DNA of 60,749 nt from Planctomicrobium piriforme (GTDB lineage: Bacteria > Planctomycetota > Planctomycetia > Planctomycetales > Planctomycetaceae): NCBI GenBank assembly GCA_945860955.1, contig CAMATH010000040.1, forward strand, positions 1 through 60,749. Reading direction: 5' to 3'. Position 1 is the first letter of the stretch. The number at the start of each line of letters is the position of its first letter. Shown here piece after piece: positions 15,779 through 24,998 of this stretch. The position numbers and the translations under genes are program-made. The notes under the pieces are model-generated. The model had not been told where the DNA came from. It saw only the letters and a list, made by a program, of their open reading frames with translations, and did not search any database.

Positions 15779-17353
15779 ATGACTTCCTCTACGGCCACTT
15801 CCAACAGCTACGATGTGGTCCTCTATCCGGGCAATCCGTACCGCGAGTCTCATCCCGATCATCTGGCCACGGTCGCCCGACTGTTCGGTCTGGAAGCACC
15901 GTTGGTTGACGGCTGCCGGGTGCTGGAAATCGGGTGTGCCTGTGGCGCGAATCTGATCCCTATGGCGGTCTCGGTTCCCACAGCGCGATTTGTGGGGATC
16001 GATCTGTCGCAGCGGCAGATCAACGAGGCTACGCAAACGGTGACAGCGCTGGGGCTGACGAACATCGAACTGCGCCACGGGAGCGTCACTGAAATTGGGC
16101 CTGATGACGGACTGTTCGACTACATCATCTGTCACGGTGTTTTCTCCTGGGTTCCGCAAACCGTTCGCGAGCATGTCCTCTCAGTCTGCTCGCGCAATTT
16201 GAGTCCGGGCGGTGTCGCGTATATCAGCTACAACACCTACCCTGGCTGGTTCATGCGGGGAATGGTCCGCCGTATGATGGGGTTTCATGCGAAACGCTTT
16301 GTCGAGCCTGCGGCCCAGCTCGAACAGGCGCGGGCGCTCCTCGATTTCTTGGCGGCATCGTGTACGGGGGGAGATCCGGCATACCAGGCGTTACTGACCC
16401 GGGAACTCGATATCCTGCGCCAATGTAACGATTCGTATCTCTTTCACGAGCATCTGGAGGACGTCAACGAACCGATGTTCTTCCACGAGTTTGTCGAGCA
16501 GGCGTCGCGTCACCAGTTGCGGTACCTGGCCGAACCGTACCTGCGTGAAATGGTGGCGGTCAACATCGACCCCAAGATAATTGAAGTTCTGCAGAAACTT
16601 GGAGCCAACATTGTCCATTTCGAACAATACCTGGATTTCCTGCGAAATCGCACATTTCGACGGACGTTGCTGTGTCATGCCGACCAGGTTCCCCGACGGG
16701 ACATCGGCCCGGACCAGATGCGGCATTTTCGTGTGACATCGCTTCTGAAGAGACGGAATCCCGAGGGAACGATCGCCGACGACAGTCCCTGGGAATTCAC
16801 CCGCGGAGGCCAGTCTGTTGGGGTTTCAAATCCCATTCACAAGGCGACACTCTGGTGCCTGGAGCAGGCCGGGCTGCCAGGGCTCTGGTGTGGCGAGATA
16901 GTCCAACGGGCGATTGAGGCTCTGGCGGATTGCGATACGGTGCGGCCGCCGGCGGTTGAAGGTGAGATTCGAGATCTGGTTCTGCAGCTCCACGTGCAGG
17001 GATTGCTGGAGCTTGCGATCAATCCCCCACGATTCGTTTCGGAGATTTCAGAGCGGCCGATCGCCAGTTCGCTGGCGCGCCGACAGGCGGCCGCGGGACA
17101 GGTTGTCACCAATTTGCGCCATGAGCAGGTCAAGCTGGAGCCTCTCGACCGGGAATTGATCCGGCGGCTGGATGGCTGTCACGATCGCACAGAACTGATT
17201 GAATTCCTGGGCGATGCGCTGCGGACCGGAGAAATGACGATTTCGAATACCGCGGGCCCGTTGCCGCCTGACGAACAAACCTCCGCGCTGCTGAGCGGAA
17301 TTCTGGATCATGGGCTGAACAGTCTGGCTGCCCAGGGACTGCTGCGGGCGTGA
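15779..17353 (+). CDS. Class I SAM methyltransferase with PKMT-type regulatory domain
   Basis: A 524-residue protein: an N-terminal Rossmann methyltransferase domain with VLEIGCACGANLIPMA (about residue 48) and GIDLSQRQI, then a MethyTransf_Reg/PKMT regulatory region (about 215-300, SYLFHEHLEDVNEPMFFHEF is characteristic) and a C-terminal PKMT winged-helix-like part. The protein lysine methyltransferases of Rickettsia (PKMT1/2) share this build and methylate outer-membrane protein OmpB; planctomycetes have many homologues whose targets are unknown. It sits 111-144 bp upstream of the DUF4280 PAAR-like gene on the same strand and a short distance from vgrG, so its substrate could be a secreted protein. 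That is inference. Confidence 0.8.
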   Translation: MTSSTATSNSYDVVLYPGNPYRESHPDHLATVARLFGLEAPLVDGCRVLEIGCACGANLIPMAVSVPTARFVGIDLSQRQINEATQTVTALGLTNIELRHGSVTEIGPDDGLFDYIICHGVFSWVPQTVREHVLSVCSRNLSPGGVAYISYNTYPGWFMRGMVRRMMGFHAKRFVEPAAQLEQARALLDFLAASCTGGDPAYQALLTRELDILRQCNDSYLFHEHLEDVNEPMFFHEFVEQASRHQLRYLAEPYLREMVAVNIDPKIIEVLQKLGANIVHFEQYLDFLRNRTFRRTLLCHADQVPRRDIGPDQMRHFRVTSLLKRRNPEGTIADDSPWEFTRGGQSVGVSNPIHKATLWCLEQAGLPGLWCGEIVQRAIEALADCDTVRPPAVEGEIRDLVLQLHVQGLLELAINPPRFVSEISERPIASSLARRQAAAGQVVTNLRHEQVKLEPLDRELIRRLDGCHDRTELIEFLGDALRTGEMTISNTAGPLPPDEQTSALLSGILDHGLNSLAAQGLLRA

Positions 17354-17497
17354 CGCCGACGCAGTGGCCGAGCGGGATATCTGAATCGCCAACGTGAACA
17401 TGTTTTCACAATTGACACCCCGCGCGGCGGCAATCAGGATAGCGTCTCAACCTGTGGTCGACACATGGTTCGTTCACATTCTGGAGTGCCTATCTCG

Positions 17498-17887
17498 ATG
17501 GGAATGCAGGTCGTAAACACCGCGTTGTTGCAGTGCAGTTTCGGCGTGGCCCCCAGTCCCCTGGTGGTGTTGCCGTTGAATCGTGAAATGGTGTTCAATC
17601 AACCGGCCGCGAACATCATGGATCACATTCCGATGACGAACATCATGCCGTTCGGGGTGTGCAACTCAATTGCCAACCCAATGGTGGCGGCCGCGACGGC
17701 GGCGGCGCTGGGGGTACTCACGCCGATGCCGTGCATCCCGGTGACGCCTGCCCCCTGGGTTCCCGGGAGCCCGACGGTGCTGGTGGGAAACATGCCAGCG
17801 CTCAACGATTCGAGCATGTGCATGTGCAACTGGGCGGGAGTCATCAAGATCAACATGCCCGGCCAGTTTACGACGATGATTCCCTGA
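17498..17887 (+). CDS. DUF4280 PAAR-like spike-tip protein
   Basis: A 129-residue protein of the DUF4280 / PAAR-like family, beginning MGMQVVNTALLQCSFG. It has the family-typical repeated NIM motifs (ANIMDHIPMTNIMPFGVC), AAALGVLTPMPCIPV, WVPGSPTVLVGN and a Cys-Met-Cys cluster near the end. PAAR-like proteins cap the VgrG spike of type VI secretion or contractile injection devices and can carry effectors. No effector extension is present. I take ATG 17498, which matches the family start; ATG 17465 would add 11 residues. It converges with vgrG, the two stops being 11 bp apart. Confidence 0.83.
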   Translation: MGMQVVNTALLQCSFGVAPSPLVVLPLNREMVFNQPAANIMDHIPMTNIMPFGVCNSIANPMVAAATAAALGVLTPMPCIPVTPAPWVPGSPTVLVGNMPALNDSSMCMCNWAGVIKINMPGQFTTMIP

Positions 17888-17898
17888 CAGGTTGGGAA

Positions 17899-20022
17899 TC
17901 AGTTGATTTTGACGATTCCCCCCTTCAGGGTGAGCATTCCGTCCGCCAGGACGTCCACCAGCGGCGCCTTGGCGGTGAGTTTCGCCCCTCCCACGACGTC
18001 GAAGGTCGTGTTGGCCTTCATCACGATCTTGATCCCTTCGAGAGTGATCCCCTGGGTGTCGATCTTGATACTGTTGCCGCCAACCTTGAGCAGAATCTCT
18101 TTGGCCGCTTCCAGCGAACTCGCGCCCGCTTTGATGGCGATTTTCTGATTCCCCTGGGAAACCGTCAGTTCTTCATTTCCTTCTTTAATGGTCACGGTGC
18201 GGTTTTTGGTGATTTCGACCGTTTCGTCATTCCCGATCGTCACGACGTGGTTTTTCGCGATGGTGATTTTGCGTCCGCCATCCTTGGCGCTGCCATCGCC
18301 CCCAAACCCGATCTTGATCGTCTGATCTTTGCCAATCGTGATCGACTGATCCTTCCAGATGACGGTTTTGTGGCTCCCGTCTTTGGAGTTCTTGTTGCCA
18401 ATTGTGACCGACTGATTGTTGTGGATCACGATGGTCTGATCGCCGGCGTCTTTGACTTCCAAGCCGACCTTGAGAACGTCGTTGTTCTCGACGATTCTCA
18501 GGAAGTCGCGTTCGGCGTGGAAGTAGATTTCCTCCGCCCCCTTCTTGTCCTCGAACCGGAGTTCATTATAGGTCTCGTCGGTCCCCCCTTTGGTGGAATG
18601 AGTTTTCAGTCCCGATTTGGTTTGATTGTCGGGGAGGACATAAGGGGGCATCTGGTCGGCGTTGTACACCGCTCCCGTGATGATCGGCTGGTCGGGATCC
18701 CCCTCGAGAAAATCGACGAGCACTTCCTGCCCAATCCGGGGCAGGAAGACCGCCCCCCATTGTTTGCCCGCCCAGGTTTGCGAGACTCGAATCCAGCAGG
18801 AACTGTCCTGATCGAGTTTTCCCAGTCGGTCCCAATGGAACTGGACCTTCACGCGGCCGTATTTGTCGCTGTAAATCTCGTCCCCCTGCGGCCCGACAAC
18901 CACGGCCGTCTGTGGACCGTGAACCGTGGGTTTCACCGTCAACCGTTCCGGACGGAAAGGCGTCGCGCTGGGAATGACGCGGTGCTGGCTGACATAATCG
19001 AGATCGATGGTGGCCGCGCCACGCGAGCGCGTGATGTGCGTCTCAATTTCGTATCGCGACGCGACGATCAGGTATTCACGGTTCTGATCGTCACGATGAT
19101 GGTCCGCCAGTGTGAACAACCAACCGGCTGCCAGGCCGCGCGCATCCGAACGAAGTGAAACCTGTTCCGCTTGCGATTCCCAGGTCTCGACTCGAATCTT
19201 TGAAAAGTGTTCTCCATGTCCGCTCTTGCGAAAAGAGCCCGGATAATCAAAGATCTCCTGCGATCCTTGGGAGGGAGAGAGCTTGGATTTGAGGGTGACC
19301 GTAAGATCCGTCGCGGGGGTCTCAAAGTAGTAGTCCCTCAAGACCGCTTTCGCTGGCTGAAATTCACGCCAGGTCGCCCATTCGAAGACGGATTCGTCGC
19401 GTACCACATTGTCGCTGGGGGGCAGGAAGTAAATCGTGGCCTGCCCCTCGACCGGACTATGCGAATCGATCCCGTCGCACAGCACCAGAGTGTGCTTTTG
19501 CTCCTCGTGGATAAAATAGAAATAGATGCCCTCGTGTTCCATCAGACGGCTGACGAACTGGAAGGCGGTCTCCCGATACTGCACACAATATTCCCACGGT
19601 TCGTACGTCGCCGACAATCGCGATTCGAAATCGGAGAATCCCTGGTCGCGAAAAACCTGTTGGATGATAGCGGGAGTTGTCATGGATTGAAAAATCCGGC
19701 AATCCGCAGTCCGGGTGAGAAACCACAACCAGGGACGCAACGTCGCTCGATATTGATAGCGATGAGCGACAAACTCTCCCTGCTGACAACGGCTGACGAT
19801 CCCATGAAAAAAACGCACGCTGTCGGACTTCAGCGGGACCTTGATCGTCATGCCGCATCCCAGCACTTTGCTGAGATCGACATCGTGCTGTTCGCTGAGC
19901 AGTTCGACGTCGAATTCAAACGGTCGACCGAGTTCCTCGGTCCCCGTCATCGACCGGAGAACAAACGGATTCGAGCTGGCCAGCGGGCCCGAGAGGCTTA
20001 AAAAATCGACTGCAACTGGCAT
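17899..20022 (-). CDS. vgrG: Type VI secretion system tip protein VgrG
   Basis: A 707-residue VgrG: gp27-like N-terminal hub (LRSMTGTEELGRPFEFDVELL; RQGxSDF-like and YCVQYRETAFQFVSRLMEHEG segments are characteristic), a gp5-like OB-fold at about 385-470 (DKYGRVKVQFHWDR, WIRVSQTWAGKQWG, PRIGQEVLVDFLEGDPDQP), and a C-terminal beta-helix needle of short TIG/KIG/TIK repeats from about 540 to the end. No effector domain follows the needle. It is preceded by a TPR-methyltransferase gene only 7 bp upstream, suggesting co-transcription, and faces the PAAR-like gene. No tss sheath, baseplate or ClpV genes lie in the window, so this is an orphan spike pair. Confidence 0.92.
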   Translation of the reverse strand: MPVAVDFLSLSGPLASSNPFVLRSMTGTEELGRPFEFDVELLSEQHDVDLSKVLGCGMTIKVPLKSDSVRFFHGIVSRCQQGEFVAHRYQYRATLRPWLWFLTRTADCRIFQSMTTPAIIQQVFRDQGFSDFESRLSATYEPWEYCVQYRETAFQFVSRLMEHEGIYFYFIHEEQKHTLVLCDGIDSHSPVEGQATIYFLPPSDNVVRDESVFEWATWREFQPAKAVLRDYYFETPATDLTVTLKSKLSPSQGSQEIFDYPGSFRKSGHGEHFSKIRVETWESQAEQVSLRSDARGLAAGWLFTLADHHRDDQNREYLIVASRYEIETHITRSRGAATIDLDYVSQHRVIPSATPFRPERLTVKPTVHGPQTAVVVGPQGDEIYSDKYGRVKVQFHWDRLGKLDQDSSCWIRVSQTWAGKQWGAVFLPRIGQEVLVDFLEGDPDQPIITGAVYNADQMPPYVLPDNQTKSGLKTHSTKGGTDETYNELRFEDKKGAEEIYFHAERDFLRIVENNDVLKVGLEVKDAGDQTIVIHNNQSVTIGNKNSKDGSHKTVIWKDQSITIGKDQTIKIGFGGDGSAKDGGRKITIAKNHVVTIGNDETVEITKNRTVTIKEGNEELTVSQGNQKIAIKAGASSLEAAKEILLKVGGNSIKIDTQGITLEGIKIVMKANTTFDVVGGAKLTAKAPLVDVLADGMLTLKGGIVKIN

Positions 20023-20029
20023 GTGTCAC

Positions 20030-21406
20030 TTACTTCTGATCGTACGGGTTCGCGGAACGCGCGGCCACCAGCCACGCGGAGACCGGCTTTCCGGACTCGC
20101 TTCTCAGGAAAATCTCCCGGACCAAAGTGACGCGAAATCCAGCCATCTCGAACACCGACCGGAGATAGGTGTCGGTATGGCTATAGCGGCCGTGATACTG
20201 CAATCGATAGCCCCCCGGCGCGTCTTCGGGATTGGCCTTCTCAACCGTGAAAACGAGCAGCCCGCCCGGCTTCAGTCCATTCGCGGACGCCGCGGCAAAC
20301 GCCGACAGTTCCCCGAAATAACTCAATACGTCCGCGGAACTGATGACGTCGTACGCCTGCGATTGGCTCCGCAGAAACTCGGTGATTTCCACCTGCAGCA
20401 ATTCGTCGTAGACGGCGCGCTCGCGCGCTTTCGCCAGCATTCCCGCCGACAGGTCGATCCCGATCATTTTTCTGGCGATTGGCCGTAACAGGGGACCGCA
20501 CAGCCCCGTTCCGCACCCCGCGTCAAGCAAAACATCACAAGGAACGTTGGCGGCCAGTTCCGAGGTGATCGTCTCAATCATCAAGTGCGGTCCCGAGTAG
20601 TCGAGTCGCTTGAGAACGGTATCGAACGATTCGGAGAATTTGTCGAAAACATCCTGGATGTATTCATTGCTGGCGCGTTCGGGAACCGCGACACCGGTAC
20701 AGCTTGCCAGAAGGTGTCCTGGTCGGGGATTTTCGGGGTCCAGTCGTATCCAATTTCGAAAGAGTTCGGCCGCTTCCGTGAGTTTGCCCAAACGGGACAG
20801 CGCGTGTCCCAAAGAACCGTACAAATCGGGCTGCAACCGCCGACGCATCAGAGTGGACTGGAACGCGGACGCCGCCTGCTCAACCTGCCCCTCCGCCGCC
20901 AGCGACTCCGCCAGTTCCAGCTCCGAGGATTCCAATTCCGGAGTCAACTGGACGGCCCGCAGGCACATCGCGAGTGCCTCCTCGGATTTTCCCGCCATAT
21001 TACAGGCGGCCGCCAGGTTGCTGTATCCATCGACAAAATTCGGATCCAGTTCGATCGCCCGCCGGAATGCGAACTCCGCCCGTTCAAACAAACCCACATG
21101 CATCAGCACATTGCCGAGATTGTTGATCGCCGCGACGTACCCTGGATCGATCTTGATGGCCGCGAGCATCAAGTCCAGAGCGGCTTCGGAATTCCCCGTC
21201 TGATGGGCCAGCATTCCCAGGAAGTGGAGCGCCTCCTGCTGCTGCGGCTTGACCCGCAGAATTTCGCGATAGATTTGTTCGGCGGTTTCCAGATTTCCCG
21301 CAACGTGGTGACGACGTCCGAGTTCCAGCGCCTCCTTGAGAGTCATGTTGACTGTCGACTCAGCGGCCTGCGCCGGGTCTTGATCGGGAGGAGGTGAGGT
21401 CGTCAT
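20030..21406 (-). CDS. TPR-repeat class I SAM-dependent methyltransferase
   Basis: A 458-residue protein: about five TPR units (residues 15-240, with classic FRRAIELDPNFVDGYSNLA and LGNVLMHVGLFERAE helices) followed by a methyltransferase domain at about 265-450 with DAGCGTGLCGPLL (about 296) and GIDLSAGMLAKARE. The C-terminus is a typical beta-strand end with RSESGKPV. ATG 21406 (MTTSPPPDQ) is chosen, because the longer upstream frame would run into the neighbouring gene and is low quality. vgrG starts 7 bp after its stop, so the two are probably one operon. TPR-methyltransferase fusions of this build modify unknown, often surface or glycan-linked, substrates. Confidence 0.83.
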   Translation of the reverse strand: MTTSPPPDQDPAQAAESTVNMTLKEALELGRRHHVAGNLETAEQIYREILRVKPQQQEALHFLGMLAHQTGNSEAALDLMLAAIKIDPGYVAAINNLGNVLMHVGLFERAEFAFRRAIELDPNFVDGYSNLAAACNMAGKSEEALAMCLRAVQLTPELESSELELAESLAAEGQVEQAASAFQSTLMRRRLQPDLYGSLGHALSRLGKLTEAAELFRNWIRLDPENPRPGHLLASCTGVAVPERASNEYIQDVFDKFSESFDTVLKRLDYSGPHLMIETITSELAANVPCDVLLDAGCGTGLCGPLLRPIARKMIGIDLSAGMLAKARERAVYDELLQVEITEFLRSQSQAYDVISSADVLSYFGELSAFAAASANGLKPGGLLVFTVEKANPEDAPGGYRLQYHGRYSHTDTYLRSVFEMAGFRVTLVREIFLRSESGKPVSAWLVAARSANPYDQK

Positions 21407-21630
21407 CGTCGGAGGTTGAGAGAGCGTCGCGAAGAAATCCCGCGGGAGTTCGCGAAATTTGGACCGGGAATCGGCCGTGACGCTGACCATTGTCGGCATT
21501 CCCCGTCGTGGGTGCAACCACACGGACGCCCACTTTTCAGGGAGTCTGGAGATTCGCGGAAACGCGGCCTGCGGCCCCGCATTTCCGACGTTTCCGAGGA
21601 ATGCTCGACGAGCGGACAGAATGGGACGAG

Positions 21631-22206
21631 TCAAACCGCGTATTGCTTCCACGGCAGACGATCCACGGGGACCGCCGCAAGGAGTTCCTGAAGTGTCGGG
21701 TCGCCATAGTAGACAGGAGTCCCGTCTTCTTCCTGTCCCATCAGAATGACCGGTACACCGAACCGCGGCTCCAGGTCGGCGATGACCAGGTCACTCTCGC
21801 CCGGTCCCGATACAGTGGACAGTCCGACGAGAACAACCACAAACTTCACACCAGCCATGGTAATGGCTGCCGCCGTCACCTGTCGTGCGGACGAGGTTGT
21901 CACAGGACTCTCCGGCTCATCCGCCTGGATCGCTTTTTCCCGCGAAGTCGACGGACCGGACTCGACAGCTCCCGATCCGTTCGGCTCCGCTCCGTCGGTT
22001 TCCGAATCCACAATCACGTCGCGCAGTAGCATCCGATCGACGGCGTGTTCCCTCGAACGGTCGACGACGGCCGGCAACCAATCGTCGTTCACACGGACGA
22101 GAACATGGACCGTGCCGGGAGGGAGTTCGTTGACCGCCGTGCGGGAGACGAACCACCGAATTGCGGGGTTCACCCGCGATTGACACTCGAACGCCCAAGC
22201 TGACAT
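21631..22206 (-). CDS. Hypothetical protein upstream of the TPR-methyltransferase/vgrG operon
   Basis: A 191-residue soluble protein, family not recognised. ATG at 22204-22206 is preceded by GAGGATTTC, a fair Shine-Dalgarno match at a usual distance. The N-terminal 75 residues look folded (WAFECQSRVNPAIRWFVS, HVLVRVNDDWLPAVVDR), a Ser/Glu/Pro-rich linker follows at about 75-100, then a hydrophobic strand (AAAITMAGVKFVVVLVG) and a compact C-terminus ending in DRLPWKQYAV. It is the first gene of a minus-strand series ending in vgrG, with a 224-bp gap before the methyltransferase, so co-transcription is possible but not sure. Confidence 0.55.
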   Translation of the reverse strand: MSAWAFECQSRVNPAIRWFVSRTAVNELPPGTVHVLVRVNDDWLPAVVDRSREHAVDRMLLRDVIVDSETDGAEPNGSGAVESGPSTSREKAIQADEPESPVTTSSARQVTAAAITMAGVKFVVVLVGLSTVSGPGESDLVIADLEPRFGVPVILMGQEEDGTPVYYGDPTLQELLAAVPVDRLPWKQYAV

Positions 22207-22707
22207 GAAATCCTCGCGAGAACAGGCAATCGGTCAGTGACAGAAACGTACGGTGCCGGGCAAAGCCACCAGGCGAAACGCCTGCGGGTCAAAAACGCCT
22301 TGGAAGAGTACCCAAGAAGCGGTCGGTATCGTGCTGCTCCAGGTGCGGACACAGTCTATGACAATTCGCAGCTCGATTGTATCCGCCGCGACCGGATGGC
22401 TTGAATTACCGCCGCGGCTCATCAACAAATTGGTTCGATCACGTCCCCCCTGTCACGTTGCGATTGACGGCGACTATGGGTGGGCAAAAAGAACGATCGA
22501 GACCTTGTTGAACGCGAAACGATCTGCGATTCGATGAGATGGTGATTCCCGGAAGCCATGACGCGGGAGTCTACGGGACCATTTTGACGACGGTTGCGTC
22601 GCCTGAGTCGTATGCGCGGCGTAAGGCGTCCGACATCTATCGGCTCGTCCTGAGAATTCGTACCAGGGTTTTGACGGGAACTGATCCACGAAAAGGAAGC
22701 GATACTG
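22207..22707. other. Region without a supported gene
   Basis: About 500 bp between two minus-strand genes. Short open frames occur on both strands, but none has a coding look, a start with a Shine-Dalgarno sequence, or a recognisable product. I see no tRNA, clear repeat or terminator. Promoters for the 22206 gene must lie at its left end. Confidence 0.5.
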
Positions 22708-23355
22708 CTACCGAGACCATTGGTCGCGAGCCCGTTTCGCCAGCGTTTCATACAATCGCCCAAACGCTTCGGCTTTGGTCTTTGAATAGCCTCCTGCTGC
22801 GCAGGATTCGCCGTAGATCAGTTTCTCTTTTCCCTCGACAACAACGCTGATCGAGCGATGTCCTAACTCGAAATCGGTCCCGGCAAAGTGAACAAAATCC
22901 TCGTCGGCGCGATCGGTAAACGAAAAAAAGTCGGCATCGAGCAGAATCTTGCCCAACGTGCTGGTATCGCAGCGTTTTGACTCGACTCGTCGGTAGGTCG
23001 GTCGATTCCCCGCCTTCGGGTCTTGGGAGTATTCTCTGACCACGCGATGGACTCGGTCGGTGCTGAATTCCCAAACTTCCCGGAACCGCTTCTGTTGGGG
23101 TTTCTCTGAGGCGTTCGATTCACTCTCACGGGCCTCGTCGGCGGAAATGGAATTGAAGAGATCGGCTTCCAACCGCAGCACGACCCCCATGGGCAACGCA
23201 TCGCCGGCTCCCTCGCCCCCCAAGATCTTCCGCAAGACCGCATGCCCATCCGGTTTGCCATCATTTACGGGACCGGCAGGCATCGGGCCGGCAGCACCCA
23301 TGGCGGCACCAAGGAGAATCCAGGCAATGCACGCGACGCCGGCGAATCGGTTCAT
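22708..23355 (-). CDS. Hypothetical secreted protein
   Basis: A 215-residue protein with an N-terminal signal peptide (MNRFAGVACIAWILLGAAMGAAG) and otherwise no recognised domain. ATG 23355 is preceded by GGAG at about 9 nt. The body carries a Glu/Ser/Asn-rich insert near 75-90 and a folded-looking C-terminal half (FREVWEFSTDRVHRVVREY and KILLDADFFSFTDRA). It is probably periplasmic or surface located. It is transcribed in the same direction as the coiled-coil membrane protein 215 bp upstream. Confidence 0.65.
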   Translation of the reverse strand: MNRFAGVACIAWILLGAAMGAAGPMPAGPVNDGKPDGHAVLRKILGGEGAGDALPMGVVLRLEADLFNSISADEARESESNASEKPQQKRFREVWEFSTDRVHRVVREYSQDPKAGNRPTYRRVESKRCDTSTLGKILLDADFFSFTDRADEDFVHFAGTDFELGHRSISVVVEGKEKLIYGESCAAGGYSKTKAEAFGRLYETLAKRARDQWSR

Positions 23356-23570
23356 GGATGAACTCCAGGAAACGCGGGGAGTGGGATCGGAGGGACAATC
23401 GGTTTGACGTCGGGAAACACGGATTGGTTCCCTTCTATTCGGACTGGATTGCCGTTAGATCACCAACGGACAACTGGGTGGCACGGCCAGCATTCTGGCC
23501 GCGTCGAGAGATCGAAACGAGTTGACGCAATCCTCAAGGCATCAGGCCGAAGAGAATCCCTCTGTCGCGG

Positions 23571-24236
23571 TCATTTTGGCTTTTTCTCGTTCCGCTCGTC
23601 CATCGTCTCGGGGGTCGGGAGTTTGAAAGACGGGCCAACAATGTTGCGGATCGCTTGAGCGAGGTCGAGCGAGAGCCTTTTCATGCGGGGATCACCGATA
23701 TCCGGATTTTCCTCCAGTAGGTTGCCATATTTGACCATCGCCCTTTCGACCGCAGCCGTTCTGGGATCCTCCTTCTTATCGGGGTCGTTTGTCCCATAGT
23801 CAATGCCGATGTCTTCCACACAGGCCAGCGGGCCATAGTACAACTCCCAGAATTGCGCCTTCGCATCGTCACGAGCCGACTCATTGCTGGAAGTCGCGAT
23901 TGTGGCCGCTGCCTGGGACGCGGCGAGATACAATTTGAGCTGCGATTCAAAGAAACCTCGGGCGACTTCACGACGCAGTGATTCGCTTCTTTGGTTCTCC
24001 GCGGCGAGTTGCTCGTGCTGGTATTGATAGACGCCGAATAGGAATCCTACCACCGCTATGGAAGAAGCGACGACGGGGAGGTAACGGGACAGAATGCGGT
24101 CCAGCGGGGAGGTTGATTTCAGCTCCGCGATCTCCAGCTTCATTTTTTCGACTTGCTGGCTGAGATACTCCAGTTCGAGCTGATCTCGGCTCTTCGGGGA
24201 CGTCGAGACGGGTTTTTGATTGGGTTCGCCGGGCAT
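23571..24236 (-). CDS. Hypothetical single-pass membrane protein with a coiled coil
   Basis: A 221-residue protein: a short polar N-terminus, a coiled-coil-like helix (DQLELEYLSQQVEKMKLEIA, about 20-40), one membrane helix (LPVVASSIAVVGFLFGVYQY, about 55-75), and a helical soluble C-terminal part. ATG 24236 (MPGEPNQ) is chosen; the frame stays open upstream to a TTG at 24383, but that extension lacks a good start. No family is recognised. Fusions of this shape, coiled coil plus one helix plus helical domain, are common structural proteins, and no function can be inferred. Confidence 0.6.
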   Translation of the reverse strand: MPGEPNQKPVSTSPKSRDQLELEYLSQQVEKMKLEIAELKSTSPLDRILSRYLPVVASSIAVVGFLFGVYQYQHEQLAAENQRSESLRREVARGFFESQLKLYLAASQAAATIATSSNESARDDAKAQFWELYYGPLACVEDIGIDYGTNDPDKKEDPRTAAVERAMVKYGNLLEENPDIGDPRMKRLSLDLAQAIRNIVGPSFKLPTPETMDERNEKKPK

Positions 24237-24998
24237 GGTGGGACTTCTGGAAAAACGTATAGATTCTCGGTGCAGGACAATTTCGTCGATTCCGCGGAGA
24301 AACTCAACCGCTACTCGATTGAAGCGTTCTTGAGCCACTTGATTGGGTATTCGGGGGTCGGTTTCGAATTCCACGGCGGCCAAGCCGTTGAGCGGAAGCT
24401 GGAGGGGACTCTGCCTCCCCCAGACCCCCTCCGGGATTTCGGAGGCATGGGTCCAGTTGGGGGCCGGTCAACTGAGTCCACGGTACGGCGAAGAGGCGAA
24501 GCCCCGACGGGGGAGGAGATCATGGACGAGAACCTCTTTATCAGGCTGTGGATGCCGGAGGACTTGCCGGCGACGTTTCGATCTTTGGTGCAATTCGATG
24601 ACGAATGCGCTCAACACGAATCCCGATCCGGACGGGGATGGCGTCGCTATAATGGGAGCCGCATCAATACCGCAAGTGGGGTGAAGTCGAACACTTAGTG
24701 AGCGACCCCTTGCGGGCACCCGAGAGTTTGCCTTCGATCTCATTCACATGCCCCTCAAGGGGGTATGGGTCGCGAGCGCGAAGTGCCTCAATTGGTACCG
24801 CGCTCAGCAGAGAACGACCGGAAGACAGGCCCACGAATCGTCCACTCCACCCCGCTCCGCACGACCAATTTCTCACCATCTTCAATTTTTCCCGTCACAA
24901 TTCCACCCCGGGGCGCATATCCTAGTCAGTCGCGGAGCGGTCGCTCCGCTTCGCTCGAACCACTGACGCACATCTCATCCCTGGAACAGACCCTCCGC
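24237..24998. other. Region without a supported gene, upstream of the sigma-factor operon
   Basis: About 760 bp. Short open frames exist (for example 24153-24698 plus) but look like noise. A palindrome-rich patch near 24400-24460 (GGGACTCTGCCTCCC, CTCCGGGATTTCGGAG) has the look of an intergenic repeat. Just before the sigma factor, CGGAGCGGTCGCTCCG (about 24932-24947) forms a short hairpin. The promoter of the sigma/VWA operon should be here, but I cannot pick it with confidence. Confidence 0.45.

Noticed and set aside
18100-18500. Short tandem repeats that might be a CRISPR-like array
   Set aside because: They encode the beta-helix repeats of the VgrG needle; unit length and sequence vary and there are no spacers.
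17659-19158. A 499-codon plus-strand frame
   Set aside because: It overlaps vgrG in antisense and the PAAR-like gene out of frame; the Asp/Arg-rich product has no family.
24237-24383. N-terminal extension of the coiled-coil protein to a TTG at 24383
   Set aside because: The extension would begin at a weak start without ribosome site. ATG 24236 gives a compact protein, so I kept the short form, with some doubt.
24153-24698. A 181-codon plus-strand frame upstream of the sigma factor
   Set aside because: It has no ribosome site, mixed composition and no recognisable domain, and it runs through the palindromic patch, so I treated it as chance.
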